Counted from the stretch's first letter, positions 42,594 through 54,330 are shown. The stretch: DNA of 64,000 nt from Shewanella marina JCM 15074 (GCF_000614975.1 NZ_BALM01000012.1:1-64000); one strand, 5' to 3'. Made by a program: numbers and translations. The notes: a model not told the origin generated them from the sequence alone.

Positions 42594-43811
42594 ATGAGTG
42601 AATCATTATCAATACCTAAATTTGGTCCATTATCTGGTGTTCGTGTCGTGTTCTCAGGTATCGAGATTGCGGGTCCTTTCGCCGGTCAAATGTTTGCAGA
42701 GTGGGGCGCAGAAGTTATTTGGATTGAAAACGTGGCGTATGGTGACACTATTCGTGTGCAACCTAATTACCCACAATTATCACGTCGTAATTTGCATGCG
42801 TTGTCGTTAAACATTTTTAAAGATGAAGGTCGTGATGCATTCCTTAAGTTAATGGAAACGACTGACATTTTCATTGAAGCAAGTAAAGGCCCAGCATTTG
42901 CTCGCCGTGGCATTACTGATGAAGTGTTATGGGAACGCAATAAAAAGTTAGTTATTGCTCACTTATCTGGTTTTGGCCAGTACGGTACAGAGGAATACAC
43001 CAACTTAGCGGCGTATAACACAATTGCACAAGCATTCAGTGGTTATTTAATCCAAAACGGTGATAAAGACCAACCAATGCCTGCTTTCCCATACACAGCT
43101 GATTATTTCTCTGGTATGACCGTGACTACTGCGGCTTTAGCTGCACTGTACAAAGCACGTGAGACAGGTGAAGGTGAAAGTATTGACGTTGCAATGTACG
43201 AAGTCATGTTACGCATGGGTCAGTACTTTATGATGGATTACTTTAACGGTGGTGAAATGTGCCCACGTATGACCAAAGGTAAAGATCCATATTATGCAGG
43301 TTGTGGTCTGTATAAGTGTGAAGATGGTTATATCGTGATGGAGCTTGTTGGTGTGACTCAGATTGAAGAGATGTTTAAAGATATGAACATTGCTCATCTG
43401 CTTGGCACTGAAGAAGTCCCGACAGGTACGCAATTAATTCATCGTGTTGAATGCCCATTTGGTGAATTGATCGAAGCTAAGTTAGATGAATATCTAGCAA
43501 CCCGTAGCATTGCTGAAGTGTTAGCGCGTTTTGGTGAGTTAAAGGTTGCATGTGCAAAAGTGCTGACTATTCCGGAGCTTGAGTCTAATCCGCAATATGT
43601 GGCTCGAGAGTCTATTACTGAGTGGCAGACGATTGATGGCAAGACCTGTAAAGGTCCAAACGTTATGCCTAAATTTAAGAAGAATCCAGGTAAGATTTGG
43701 CGCGGTATGCCAACTCACGGCATGGACACTGCGGCAATTCTTCGTGATGTCGGTTACACAGATGAAGCTATTCAAGAGTTAATTGAAAAAGGTCTAGCAA
43801 AGGCTGATTAG
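42594..43811 (+). CDS. caiB: L-carnitine CoA-transferase
   Basis: CaiB is a class III CoA-transferase that moves CoA between gamma-butyrobetainyl-CoA or crotonobetainyl-CoA and carnitine. The 405 residues equal the E. coli length. [21 protein letters not shown] opens the fold; the catalytic aspartate lies in [12 protein letters not shown] near residue 169; [13 protein letters not shown] follows. It sits 25 bp after caiA, and there is no damage. Confidence 0.95.
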   Translation: MSESLSIPKFGPLSGVRVVFSGIEIAGPFAGQMFAEWGAEVIWIENVAYGDTIRVQPNYPQLSRRNLHALSLNIFKDEGRDAFLKLMETTDIFIEASKGPAFARRGITDEVLWERNKKLVIAHLSGFGQYGTEEYTNLAAYNTIAQAFSGYLIQNGDKDQPMPAFPYTADYFSGMTVTTAALAALYKARETGEGESIDVAMYEVMLRMGQYFMMDYFNGGEMCPRMTKGKDPYYAGCGLYKCEDGYIVMELVGVTQIEEMFKDMNIAHLLGTEEVPTGTQLIHRVECPFGELIEAKLDEYLATRSIAEVLARFGELKVACAKVLTIPELESNPQYVARESITEWQTIDGKTCKGPNVMPKFKKNPGKIWRGMPTHGMDTAAILRDVGYTDEAIQELIEKGLAKAD

Positions 43812-43909
43812 CAATTTATCTCTGCTTATTGCTGTACTAGTCAGTGAGATTACTGGCTAGTACAGATAACAGTATGAACAGATTTGATATAGCAATTTGT
43901 GGGAATGAG

Positions 43910-45475
43910 ATGGATATAATTGGTGGACAAAACCTTGGCCAAGCATGGGACGATTTTGCTGAGCTCTATGGTAATAAAACAGCGTTAATTTTTGAAGATA
44001 TAGCAGGGAAAGCTCAACAGTATTCTTATACCGAACTCAATAACGAAATTAATCGTGCTGCCAATTTATTTAGCAGTCTTAATATCGTGAAAGGCGATCG
44101 TGTTGCCATACATTTAAATAATAGCGTTGAATTTATTCTATGTTGGTTTGGGTTAGCCAAGATCGGTGCCGTTATGGTACCAATTAATGCCCATTTTGTT
44201 CATCAAGAATGCGCTTATATTTTGGATAAATGCAATGTTAAATATGTGCTAACTGAACCTGAGTTTTTACATATATATCAGGACTTTATTCGAGACGAAC
44301 AATTCAAATTTAAACAGTTGTTATTAGCCCGTTGTGACAGTGAAGAGGTGATCACTGGAACACAGAATTTCAATACATTACTAAAACAACAATCCTCGGT
44401 ATTAAGTACTGATGCGGTTATTACGAGTGATGATACTGCTGAAATTCTATTTACTTCTGGCACAACCTCAAGGCCCAAAGGGGTTGTTATTACTCATTAT
44501 AATTTGAGGTTTGCTGGCTATTACACCGCATGGCAAGCTGCAATTCGTAGTGATGATGTCTATTTAACCGTGATGCCCGTATTTCATATCGACTGTCAAT
44601 GTACAGCCGCTATGGCAGCGTTTTCCGCAGGTGCTACTTTTGTGCTGTTGGCTAAATACAGTGCCCGAAAGTTCTGGGGACAAATATGTCAGTATCGCGC
44701 CACCATTACAGAATGCATTCCTTTAATGATGCGTACTTTGTTATTGCAGCCTCCCATGCCGTGGGAACAACAGCATTGTTTAAGGGAGGTCTTTTTCTAT
44801 TTAACGCTTTCAGAAGAAGAGAAAAATAGTTTTATTAATCGTTATAACGTCAGGTTATTAACCTCGTACGGTATGACAGAAACTATTGTGGGCATTATTG
44901 GTGACAGACCAGGAGATAAACGCCGTTGGCCATCAATTGGTAGAACAGGATTTTGTTATCAAGCAAAAATTATTGATGCTAAAGGTAATGAATTGCCTGC
45001 TGGCCAAACGGGTGAGATATGTATTAAAGGTGTACCCGGTAAAACCATTTTTAAAGAATATTACAACGAACCAGAGCACACTCAAAAAGTATTGAGTCAT
45101 GATGGTTGGTTACGTACAGGCGATGCAGGTTACGTAGATAATGAAGGCTTTTTTTATTTTGTCGACCGTAATATCAATATGATCAAACGTGGTGGCGAGA
45201 ATATCTCATGTGTTGAAATTGAGAATGTCATCTCATGTCATCCCAAAGTATTTGAAGCTGCAGTCGTCGGCATTAAAGACTCTATTCGCGATGAAGCGAT
45301 TAAGGCTTTTGTTATTGCTAAAGAAGGGGTCAACGTTACTGAGGCTGAGTTGATTCAATACTGCAGCGCAAGATTAGCCAATTTTAAAGTTCCATCCGTT
45401 ATCGAAGTTAGAAAATCATTTGCGAGAACCAGTACCGGCAAAGTGCAAAAGCATGTTTTGTGCGGTGTTAATTAA
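43910..45475 (+). CDS. caiC: Crotonobetaine/carnitine-CoA ligase
   Basis: CaiC is an AMP-forming acyl-CoA synthetase that primes the pathway by activating carnitine or crotonobetaine. The 521 residues show the P-loop [19 protein letters not shown] near 165, the TSYGMTET motif near 320, [21 protein letters not shown] near 400 and the C-terminal lysine in TSTGKVQKH. The ATG at 43910 gives [15 protein letters not shown], matching E. coli CaiC; a 22-residue extension to 43844 is unlikely. The C-terminal domain is less conserved than the rest. Confidence 0.92.
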   Translation: MDIIGGQNLGQAWDDFAELYGNKTALIFEDIAGKAQQYSYTELNNEINRAANLFSSLNIVKGDRVAIHLNNSVEFILCWFGLAKIGAVMVPINAHFVHQECAYILDKCNVKYVLTEPEFLHIYQDFIRDEQFKFKQLLLARCDSEEVITGTQNFNTLLKQQSSVLSTDAVITSDDTAEILFTSGTTSRPKGVVITHYNLRFAGYYTAWQAAIRSDDVYLTVMPVFHIDCQCTAAMAAFSAGATFVLLAKYSARKFWGQICQYRATITECIPLMMRTLLLQPPMPWEQQHCLREVFFYLTLSEEEKNSFINRYNVRLLTSYGMTETIVGIIGDRPGDKRRWPSIGRTGFCYQAKIIDAKGNELPAGQTGEICIKGVPGKTIFKEYYNEPEHTQKVLSHDGWLRTGDAGYVDNEGFFYFVDRNINMIKRGGENISCVEIENVISCHPKVFEAAVVGIKDSIRDEAIKAFVIAKEGVNVTEAELIQYCSARLANFKVPSVIEVRKSFARTSTGKVQKHVLCGVN

Positions 45476-45525
45476 ATTAATTGTTCTAATAAATGGAGCC
45501 TGTAGGTTCCAAATGGAGTATTAGT

Positions 45526-46311
45526 ATGAGCGAATCGTTACATGTTGTCCGCAATGGCGCAATTTTAGAAATTACTTTAGATAGACCAAAAGCGAATGCC
45601 ATCGATGCAAAAACCAGTTTTGAAATGGGAGAAGTTTTTCTTGCGTTTCGTGAAGATCCAGAACTACGCGTCGCTATTATTACTGGTGCCGGTGAACGTT
45701 TCTTTTCTGCGGGTTGGGATCTAAAAGCGGCTGCTGAAGGTGAAGCGCCAGATGCTGATTTCGGATTGGGTGGTTTTGCGGGTTTAACTGAGCTATTTGA
45801 TCTTGATAAACCTGTTATTGCTGCTGTTAATGGCTATGCATTTGGTGGTGGATTTGAGCTTGCCCTTGCTGCTGACATGATTATTTGTTCTGAAAATGCC
45901 AGCTTTGCATTGCCAGAAACTAAGATTGGTATTGTGCCTGATAGCGGCGGAATTTTACGTCTACCTAAAATCTTACCGCCTGCGATTGCCAATGAAATGA
46001 TGATGACTGGCCGTGGTATGGGTGCTGAAGAAGCATTAAAGTGGGGTGTGGTTAATCAAGTTGTATCAAGCGAACAACTGATGCATTGTGCACGTGAACT
46101 GGCTCAGCAAATTGCTCAAAGTGCACCTCTTGCGATTGCGGCAGTAAAAGAGATTTGCCGTACTACTTCTGAACTTTCAATCGAAGATGGCTTTAAATTT
46201 ATTCGTGCTGGTAATTTGAAGAATTATCCTTCTGTTCTCCATTCTGAAGATGCATTAGAAGGTCCTGCTGCATTTGCTGAAAAACGTGCTCCAGTATGGA
46301 AAGGCCGTTAA
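45526..46311 (+). CDS. caiD: Carnitinyl-CoA dehydratase
   Basis: CaiD is a crotonase-family hydratase that interconverts carnitinyl-CoA and crotonobetainyl-CoA. The 261-residue protein is very close to E. coli Cai[18 protein letters not shown] forms the oxyanion hole with Glu near 111, and [13 protein letters not shown] carries the second glutamate near 131. GGAG lies 9 bp before the ATG at 45526. It is the last cai gene here: no caiE follows, unlike E. coli. Confidence 0.95.
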   Translation: MSESLHVVRNGAILEITLDRPKANAIDAKTSFEMGEVFLAFREDPELRVAIITGAGERFFSAGWDLKAAAEGEAPDADFGLGGFAGLTELFDLDKPVIAAVNGYAFGGGFELALAADMIICSENASFALPETKIGIVPDSGGILRLPKILPPAIANEMMMTGRGMGAEEALKWGVVNQVVSSEQLMHCARELAQQIAQSAPLAIAAVKEICRTTSELSIEDGFKFIRAGNLKNYPSVLHSEDALEGPAAFAEKRAPVWKGR

Positions 46312-46332
46312 TAAAATAGAATTAAATTAATA

Positions 46333-46360
46333 GGGGTCTTCAGTTGGAGACCCTTCTTTA
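46333..46360 (+). terminator. Probable terminator of caiTABCD
   Basis: GGGTCT / AGACCC form a 6-bp stem after caiD, followed by TTCTTTAATT. It lies between caiD and the convergent regulator gene. Confidence 0.5.
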
Positions 46361-46381
46361 ATTATAAGTAGGAACGATAAA

Positions 46382-47134
46382 TTATAAAAAAGTGTGACAT
46401 TCGTTTAAATTAAAAAACTTACAACGGTGACAGCCCACATTTTCAGTTGTTCTATTCCTATTTAAGTAAATAATGACTAATTGTTTTAAATATTTTAGTT
46501 CTGATAAGTTTACAGATAGATCATAGTCAAATCCTGCACTTAACCTAAGTAGATCTTCTAGTTCATCTTCTCTTACATATTTAGGCTGTTCTGTGGCTGA
46601 GCTAATTGAAGTGGTTGATAATAATTTACCCATACTATAAAAATACATAATATTGGCAATGGCATAAGCATATTTATCTGTTTGTAACTTTTGAAGCGAC
46701 ATGATTATTTTTGCAGTCTCTACAAATGAGTGAAAAAACATCTCATCAATCACTTTCAATTTTTTAATTTTGTTTTCACTGGCAACTTGCCATGTGGTTG
46801 CGTTACCTGCTACTACACATGCTTGAGCGTAGATAGGGTCTCGTTTTGCTATCTCTACACAAAGTAAGGCTGGGACATAAATTGATAATGGTTTTGATAG
46901 CTCTGGGTGATTTAAAAGAAAATGTTTAATGTCGTAAACAATACTTCTTCTTAATAATATACAGGCTAATAAATCTTCTTTACCTGAAAAGTATTTATAA
47001 AACTCACGAGTTGAACAGATTGCACTTGTGATTATTTTGCTATGAGTAAAAGATAATGTGCCATGTTCAATGATTAACCTTTCTGCTTCATTTATTATTT
47101 TGTTACAAACATTATCATCGCATAATGTATTCAT
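46382..47134 (-). CDS. TetR-like regulator with a cysteine-containing C-terminal tail
   Basis: This 250-residue protein begins with a TetR-type helix-turn-helix (about 10-58; IINEAERLIIEHG, then STREFYKYFSGKEDLLACIL). The remainder is a helical ligand or dimer domain with no recognised effector. The last 17 residues carry a CxxC plus one more cysteine (C235, C238, C246, in CHRCKFFNLNECHTF), which could hold metal or sense redox. It is convergent with caiD. E. coli uses CaiF and lacks this gene at the locus, so this may be the local cai regulator; that is inference. Low-GC codon use stands out slightly. Confidence 0.7.
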   Translation of the reverse strand: MNTLCDDNVCNKIINEAERLIIEHGTLSFTHSKIITSAICSTREFYKYFSGKEDLLACILLRRSIVYDIKHFLLNHPELSKPLSIYVPALLCVEIAKRDPIYAQACVVAGNATTWQVASENKIKKLKVIDEMFFHSFVETAKIIMSLQKLQTDKYAYAIANIMYFYSMGKLLSTTSISSATEQPKYVREDELEDLLRLSAGFDYDLSVNLSELKYLKQLVIIYLNRNRTTENVGCHRCKFFNLNECHTFL

Positions 47135-47642
47135 CAGAAGATCCTGTTTTAGAGTAATTAAAACATGAGTTATAATTATGTCAAATATTTAAAAAATAAA
47201 TATAATTTAGCTCACAGTAAAATGAAAACTATTGCCATTAATGTTGTGAAAATTGATTTTTCTAATTTAAACATATCTTTTGAATAATGGTGCTTAAATA
47301 TTTTTAATTAATCAGAATTGAGTTAATCATGAATGATTATATTAGTTTTGGAATATGTTTATTAGTCATTGATTATGTAAATTTATTGGTTGTTATGTTG
47401 CGCTCATAGTCGCTATAAACATTGCCAAAATGACTGGTTAGTCTTTTCTCATCTTATAAATAACAATTAGATCTTTCTAATTGTGTTACCTATCTGCCAA
47501 TAATTCGCGATTGGGCGTTTAGCTCCGGTTAGTTTTTGTTTGAGTGAACCGATGTTCATCACACTAAATGATGTCATTTTGTTCGATATAAGACATTTAT
47601 TAACTAGAGTTATAGTAGTAATGCGTTAAGAGAATCTTATTT
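47135..47642. promoter_or_regulatory. Divergent control region, TetR-like gene / symporter
   Basis: This AT-rich spacer of 508 bp holds no convincing gene. At 47308-47330 is an element starting TTAATCAGAATTGAGTTAAT, similar to that before caiT, 174 bp upstream of the regulator start. A small inverted repeat AATCAT-GA-ATGATT follows at 47325-47338. Confidence 0.45.
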
Positions 47643-48877
47643 ATGTGGCAACAAATGTGGCAAAAACTTTCAGCTTATCATTCTTCAATTATTTTATTGC
47701 TGGCGATCAGTATCGGTGGCGTTCTGGGTGTCTTTTTGCCTGATTGGGCATTGATGCTCAAACCTCTAGGGCAAGCCTTCTTAAATTTATTGTTTATGAT
47801 GATTGTGCCATTAGTGGCGATCAGTGTGGTGTCATCCATTGCCAGCATTACTGATTTAAGGCAATTAGGTAAAATCTTATTAGCCGTGCTTGTGGTATCC
47901 GCTTTGATGGCGATGCTACCTGCGTTAATCATGATGGGCTTTAGTGAAATTTATAACCCAGCTCAAGGTGTGGTGTTAGATCTTACTGAAAAAGTGACGA
48001 CTGCCGGTCAAGGCATGGATTTTGTCGCTATGTTTACTGCCAATGATTTTTCTCAGTTATTGTCTAAGTCACATATTTTAGCGCTGATTATCATGAGTAT
48101 TTTAGCGGGTATCGCCATTAGCCAGTCAGGTGAGCAAGGTAAAAAAATTGCTGATTTGTTTGATGCGGCTAATACCGTAGTGATGAATATGGTGAGTTTA
48201 ATTATGAAGCTCGCCCCCATTGGTTTAGGCGCTTTTTTTGCGGCAACAATGGCAGCACAAGATCCGAAACTGCTCTCTACATTTGCCAGTGCAATTGGCT
48301 TGTATATGGTGGCATTAGGCTTTATTTTGTGGTTGGTTCAACGCTATATTCCTATGTGGCTGGTGGTCTTAAGGCGGTTAAACTATTTTGGTCGAATGTC
48401 ACTGAACCTGCGCTAACAGCATTGGGGACGAGTTCTTCTTTAGCTTCTTTACCGGTCAATATCCGCACCGCTAAAAAGATGGGCTTAAATGAGCAACTGG
48501 CAGATATCTGCTTACCTTTATTAGTGAATTTAAATAAAGGTGGTGCGGCAATGACCACAGCATTAAAGATTATGTTTATTTATGCTTTGCTTGGATTACC
48601 GATTACGCCCGATGTTTTGCTAATGACAGTGGTGATTTCAGTCTTATCAGCCGTGATTATTAGTGGTGTGCCGGGTGGCGCATTTGTGGGTGAGATCTTT
48701 ATTGTGATGACCTTGGGGCTACCTACTGAAGTGATCCCAATGTTAGTGGTTTTAGGCGCTGTAACCGATGCACCATCTACAGTGGTCAATGTGGTTAATG
48801 ATCTTAATGCTACTCAGTTAATTCAGCGCTTTTTAGGTTATCCAGCTCAAGCAGAGGTAGATAAACAGCAAGTGTAA
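47643..48877 (+). pseudogene. Dicarboxylate/amino acid:cation symporter, frameshifted
   Basis: This belongs to the DAACS family (GltP/DctA-like), sodium- or proton-driven carriers for dicarboxylates or amino acids. The first frame covers the N-terminal helices (MIVPLVAISVVSSIASI, APIGLGAFFAATMAA). Near 48335 the frame shifts and the second frame continues through GSTLYSYVAGGLKAV, TSSSLASLPVNIRTAKKMG (serine-rich HP1 loop), NKGGAAMTTALKI and GAVTDAPSTVVNVVNDL. One missing T (TGGTTGG for TGGTTTGG) accounts for it; repair gives about 411 residues. All signature loops are present, so the gene was functional until recently or the base was missed. Confidence 0.85.
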
Positions 48878-48883
48878 ACTTGC

Positions 48884-50480
48884 TTAAAAATGATTTTTAA
48901 TCTGAAAGCGCCACTCCCAACTATCGACATTAGGTCCTGTGGTAATCGGGACACTGATGTCGATATGGGCAACATTGCCATAGCTTGAACGAGATGAAAA
49001 AATACGAGCACCGAAGCCGACACTACCAATCGGCTTATTGATGGCATTATTATCGGTATTGTCACCAAATGATTGGCCAACATCCATAAAGGCTGCCCAA
49101 CCAAACTCAGCAAATTGATATAGATTGATGTGGGGGTAATTGCGTAACTCAGTGGTGAGTAACCACTGGTAATCTCCATATTGGTAGTCGTTATTATAAC
49201 CTCGTAGTCCTGTATCATCGCCCAATGCGACTGGTTTATTGAGTGGATTATTATGGGAGGCTGTCAGTCTGACTTTATTGTAGTAAGTCCACTTCTCGGC
49301 AATACGGTAATAATATTCAGCTTGTAGTGAAGTTCGGTAAAAATCTTTTTGTCCCACTGAAATACGTGCTTTAGTCCGCAGCTTTAATAATAGGATTTGT
49401 GATTCGTCACAGTAGCCTCTGCTGCTCTTACTATTAAAGTGATATCCCAAGCTTTGGCCTGTTCGAACATCGTTGGTTTCAATGCCTAATGAGACTTGGT
49501 GCTGCCAACCAAGATTGACATCTTCTCGATTGCCTATCAGACGAATATTGGTTAACACCTGAAATTCATCATCGATATATTGATATGACAACCAAGGGTA
49601 TAAGTAATCATGATTTTGCGGCAGATTTTTATCTGGATATTGATTGGTATGGCTAAAGCTTTGTTTGTCGCGAGTGATACCGACTTGCCAACGTTGGGTA
49701 TTCTCTATGGTATGGCTGATTAAACTGCCATAACTGACATTAATAAAATCAATGTCATGATTAAATTCATTGATATCAACGCCATTTTGTTTAAGCGTAT
49801 CAATACGGCTGTCATCTAAAAAAATAAATCCATATTGTTGATTATCACTTAATGAGTAAAAAGGGTTCTCAAAATAAAATTGAGTCGACTCACCATCACT
49901 ATTATCAAGATGTGTAGCACCTATACGGGCATGTTCGATCCAGCGAAATGGCGCGATAAATGCAAATTTATAGCATCTCGTTCACTGTCTTTTTTATATT
50001 TTATACGGGTACGAATACCATAACCCAGCAAATTATCTTCTTTAATTCCCACGGAAAACTTACTTTCGCCGCCACTATGGTTAAAGCTCATGGTCGGTAG
50101 TAGTGACCAATTATCCCAAGTTTCGACCACTAATTGTTGTGGCTGTTGGCTGTCAGGATTGTCTGCAAAATAGACTTTAGCATCACGAATATAACGCTGT
50201 TTACGTAGTAGTCGAGCAGATTCTTGTAGCTGCTTTTGGTTAACTGTCTCACCTTGCTTAATGCTTAGGTTATCGATAGTGACATTTTTACGGGTGTTGA
50301 TGTGCAGTTGATTTGCCCAGTCATGGATAAAAAAACTGTCTTGTGCATCTGTATTAAAAATATTGTGGTTGATGACTTTGATTGATGAGACTTTTTAGGA
50401 TTGGCTTGCACAGTGTGGGGGCGTATGGCAGAGCATAGGCTGATACTGATAAAACAGATATTTCGACTGGTTATATTCAA
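48884..50480 (-). pseudogene. Omp85/TamA-like outer-membrane protein, two frameshifts
   Basis: Three consecutive frames on the minus strand join into one protein of about 532 residues. It has a signal peptide ending near HTVQA|N, a POTRA-like domain (NVTIDNLSIKQGETVNQKQL, then RYIRDAKVYF) and a long beta-barrel ending WEWRFQIKNHF with terminal Phe. The start is TTG at 50480 after GGGGGAG. The first break, near 50393-50398, is one A missing from an A run; the second, near 49970, is one missing base before AAATTT. Function is unknown: related barrel proteins transport polypeptides or other substrates across the outer membrane. It is convergent with the symporter. Confidence 0.8.
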
Positions 50481-50585
50481 ATATTCTCCCCCAGCTAAAA
50501 AATTTAGCTATGTAACATATATATAACAATATAGAGGGGAATGCGAACCTTAATTGGTCATATCAGTTGATAAGAACAAGCTGAT

Positions 50586-51809
50586 TTATAGGCTTTTTCT
50601 GGGAGGAATAATGGCATTTGCAAAAATAAGTCCAGCAATAAGCGACATAAAAATAACGAAAATTTGTGCGCCTAAATTTGTTTGTTCAAGCATAGTTTGT
50701 CCCGAAATTAGACCATTGAGACCGATATAGGTTTTACTGCCGGGGACTAAGATAACGATGCCTTGTAACAGTGCAATTGAGGGCGGCGCATTTAATACTA
50801 TTGAGTAGATATTGGCATAAATGCCAACGGCTAAAGCACCAAAGAAAATACTTATTGAAGGTTCAACAAATTTAGCGGCAATGGCTGATACACCAAAGGC
50901 AATGACACCCGCAAATATCCCCCAAATAGCATCTTTAGGGCGGGCTTTAAATAGGACCACTAACGTCATAGACAGTATTGGCACTGAGATGAGATGTGCC
51001 CACTGAGGTAGAAAATCATGCTCATCAATCGCTTGTACGCCAAATAAAGCTTGGCCAATCATCATACCGAGCATGGCGCCGAAATAGAGTTTAAATAGCA
51101 ACATAAATGCATCCATGACTCTGGCGGTGCCAGAGATAAGATCGCGATTAGATAACTCGGCTAGCCCCAGTGTTAATGCCAGCCCTGGAATAAAAGCGAT
51201 AATGCCAGATAGAATCACCACTGGAATATTCAAGATCATATAAAACTGGCTGAGCGTATAGGCAATAACGGCGCAGCTTAATGCCGCGAAAGGTTCCAAC
51301 ATGGGGGCAAAGCGAGGGGTTCGTTCAGCCAATAAGATAAGACAATAAACCCAAATGCCTAACATTGCTGATGCAATGGCATCATGCCAGCTGGTATTGA
51401 CCAACATGGCAAAGGCCCCTGATGAGGCGCTAAAAGCGATGAAATTAAGCCACTTGCTGTATTGTGGTGGTTTGTTCTTTATCTCTTCTAATCGTAATAG
51501 GGCATCATCCAGATCGCGATTGCCATTAATTAACTCATCAACCAATTCATCGGTACGCGCTAATGCGCCTAGATCAAGATCGCCGGGTTTGACTCTTGCT
51601 AGGTGGTTATATTCTTGATCTTCATCATAATAAAGTACAAAGGTAAGCGCGGTTGGTGACGCAATAAAACTGCCTGATAGGCCAAGGTGTTGAGTGACGG
51701 CTTGTAGGTGAGCTTCGAGTCGATATGCCGGTGTACCAAATTGATGTAATGCCTTACCTAACCGAATAATAAACTTTCGTTTTTGGTTAAATAGTTGAGT
51801 GTCAGGCAT
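50586..51809 (-). CDS. ThrE/YjjP-YjjB-type threonine/serine exporter family protein
   Basis: This 407-residue membrane protein joins an N-terminal YjjP-like domain (RLGKALHQFGTPAYRLEAHL near residue 10; hydrophilic to about 120, then helices) with a C-terminal YjjB-like domain (about 280-400, including VPGSKTYIGLNGLISGQTM). Members of the ThrE family export threonine, serine or succinate; substrate here is unknown. The ATG at 51809 (MPDTQLFNQKRKF) is chosen; an upstream extension of about 85 residues lacks family character. It is divergent from ygiQ. Confidence 0.85.
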   Translation of the reverse strand: MPDTQLFNQKRKFIIRLGKALHQFGTPAYRLEAHLQAVTQHLGLSGSFIASPTALTFVLYYDEDQEYNHLARVKPGDLDLGALARTDELVDELINGNRDLDDALLRLEEIKNKPPQYSKWLNFIAFSASSGAFAMLVNTSWHDAIASAMLGIWVYCLILLAERTPRFAPMLEPFAALSCAVIAYTLSQFYMILNIPVVILSGIIAFIPGLALTLGLAELSNRDLISGTARVMDAFMLLFKLYFGAMLGMMIGQALFGVQAIDEHDFLPQWAHLISVPILSMTLVVLFKARPKDAIWGIFAGVIAFGVSAIAAKFVEPSISIFFGALAVGIYANIYSIVLNAPPSIALLQGIVILVPGSKTYIGLNGLISGQTMLEQTNLGAQIFVIFMSLIAGLIFANAIIPPRKSL

Positions 51810-52045
51810 TAGCGTGTGCTCTCGAAGGATTGAGTTCAATAAAATGTGTTCGCATATTAACTCAATTTGTAAACAAAAGGTTAACGTGGTATATCGATAA
51901 TACCGGTGAGAATTGTTGACAGTTGTTGATAAAAGTTGACAGGTACTAGTGCAGATGCGGATTTTTTGTGCGTAGCCTGCTATACTCCGCCCCCCATATC
52001 GTTTGAGCTGGTCAAGCGCTATTTGTTTATTTGCTGGACATTGAA

Positions 52046-54318
52046 ATGCAAGTTGAATCCACATTATTTACCTATCCTAAATATCGTACTGGCGAAAAGC
52101 CTGCGTCTTTTTTACCTATGTCTCGTAAAGAGATGAATAAATTAGGTTGGGATAGTTGTGATGTCGTATTAGTAACCGGTGATGCCTATGTTGATCACCC
52201 TAGTTTTGGTATGGCGGTGATCGGCCGAATGTTGGAGGCTCAAGGGTTTAGAGTGGGCATCATTGCTCAACCAGATTGGTCCAATAAACAAGATTTTATG
52301 CGTTTAGGTAAACCGAATCTATTTTACGGTGTCACAGCCGGCAATATGGATTCGATGATTAACCGTTATACCGCCGAGCGTAAATTACGTCATGATGACG
52401 CTTATACGCCCAATAATGAAGGTGGTAAAAGACCCGATCGTGCGGTCACTGTTTACACCCAGCGTTGTAAAGAAGCCTTTAATGATGTGCCAGTTGTTAT
52501 TGGTGGTATTGAGGCCAGTTTACGCCGTTTAGCTCATTACGATTATTGGTCAGACAAAGTGCGCCGTAGCGTTATTTTTGACGCTAAAGCAGACATCTTA
52601 ATTTACGGTAATGCTGAACGACCGCTGGTGGATATTGCCCACCGGTTGGCGCAAGGTGAAACCATTGCTGATATGCAAGATGTGCGTGGCAGTGCCGTTA
52701 TTCGTAAAGAAGTGCTTCCAGAGTGGAGAGGGGTTGATTCACGTAAGATCGATCAACTGCATAAGATTGATCCGATCCCAAATCCATATGGTGCTGATGA
52801 TGTTGGCTGCAGTAATCTATCAGGTCCAACCGATAATAAGATTTTGATAACGATGCGCCTCAGGCCATTAGCGTGCAACCACCTAAACCAAAGCCATGGG
52901 AACAAACTTATGTGTTGTTACCCGCTTATGAAAAGGTGAGTAACGATCGTTATCTGTACGCGCATGCATCGCGTATTTTGCATCAAGAGACTAATCCAGG
53001 TTGTGCTCGTGCTTTATATCAACCGCATGGTGATCGTGGTGTTTGGCTTAATCCGCCAGCATGGCCATTAAATACTGATGAGATGGATGCAGTGTTTGAT
53101 CTGCCGTATCAGCGTTTGCCACATCCAAGTTACGGCAAGGCAAAAATCCCGGCTTATGACATGATTAAGACCTCAATTAATATTATGCGTGGCTGTTTTG
53201 GTGGCTGTGCATTTTGCTCTATTACTGAGCATGAGGGCCGTATTATTCAAAGTCGCTCAAAAGAGTCTATCGTCAAAGAGTTAGAGGCGATTCGAGATAC
53301 GGTACCGGGCTTTACTGGAGTGATATCTGATTTAGGCGGACCATCGGCTAACATGTATCGTCTTGGTTGTACTAGCGAGAAAGCAGAGCAAACTTGCCGC
53401 CGTTTATCATGTATTTATCCAACTATTTGCGGTCACTTAAATACTGATCATGAACATACGATTGATCTGTATCGTGCAGCGCGTGATGTGCCAGGGATTA
53501 AAAAGGTGTTAATTGCTTCTGGTGTGCGTTATGACCTCGCGATTGAAGATCCACGCTATATCAGAGAGCTGGCAAAATACCATGTGGGTGGTTATTTAAA
53601 GATTGCGCCAGAACATACTGAGGAAGGGCCATTAAGTAAAATGCTGAAACCGGGCATGGGGACTTATCATAAGTTTAAAGAGTTATTTGATAAGTTTTCA
53701 GCTGAAGCCGGTAAAAAACAATATTTAATCCCTTACTTTATTTCAGCGCATCCGGGCACAAGCAATGAAGATATGGTGAATTTAGCATTGTGGCTTAAGT
53801 CTGAAAACTTTAAGTTGGATCAAGTGCAAAACTTCTATCCATCGCCAATGGCAAATGCGACTGCAATTTACTACACCGAGCTTAATACATTAAAGAATGT
53901 AAAGCGTGATAGCGAAGAGGTTGAGGTGATTAAGAAGGGGCGTCAACGCCGCTTACATAAAGCCTTGTTGCGTTATCATGATCCTGCTGGCTGGCCGCTG
54001 ATCCGTGAAGCCTTAGTGGCGATGGGTAAAAAGTATCTAATCGGTACTGGGGCGAACCATTTAGTGCCGCCTGAAAGCCGCAATGAGGGTAAAACCAATA
54101 GCTGGGGCACGAAACCCGCCGCGAAAGGGCAGCAAGCGAGCACACGCTTTAGTGACAATCAACATGACTCTCGTAAGCCAAAAGCGAAAAATAAAGCCGC
54201 AGAGGGTGGTCACGCTGGGCCTGCAAAAGGTAAAGCTAAACCTGCAACGGCAAGTAAAGGTGGCAAGCCTGCGGGTAAAGGTTGGGCAACACCGTCTAAA
54301 TATGGCCGTAATAAATAA
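52046..54318 (+). pseudogene. ygiQ: Radical SAM protein YgiQ (UPF0313), frameshifted
   Basis: YgiQ is a conserved radical-SAM protein of unknown reaction. The first frame covers [34 protein letters not shown] and [18 protein letters not shown], then ends in nonsense. The second frame continues with [18 protein letters not shown], the 4Fe-4S motif CFGGCAFC (near 53192-53217) and a basic Lys/Ala-rich tail. A missing G near 52840 (AATAAG-ATTTT for AATAAG-GATTTT) restores about 757 residues, against 739 in E. coli. The ATG at 52046 ([10 protein letters not shown]) is preferred to TTG at 52031. Confidence 0.9.
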
Positions 54319-54330
54319 TAAAATGAGATA

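Noticed and set aside
51810..52064. 85-residue N-terminal extension of the ThrE-like protein
   Set aside because: It would overlap the ygiQ start on the other strand and has no family-like sequence.
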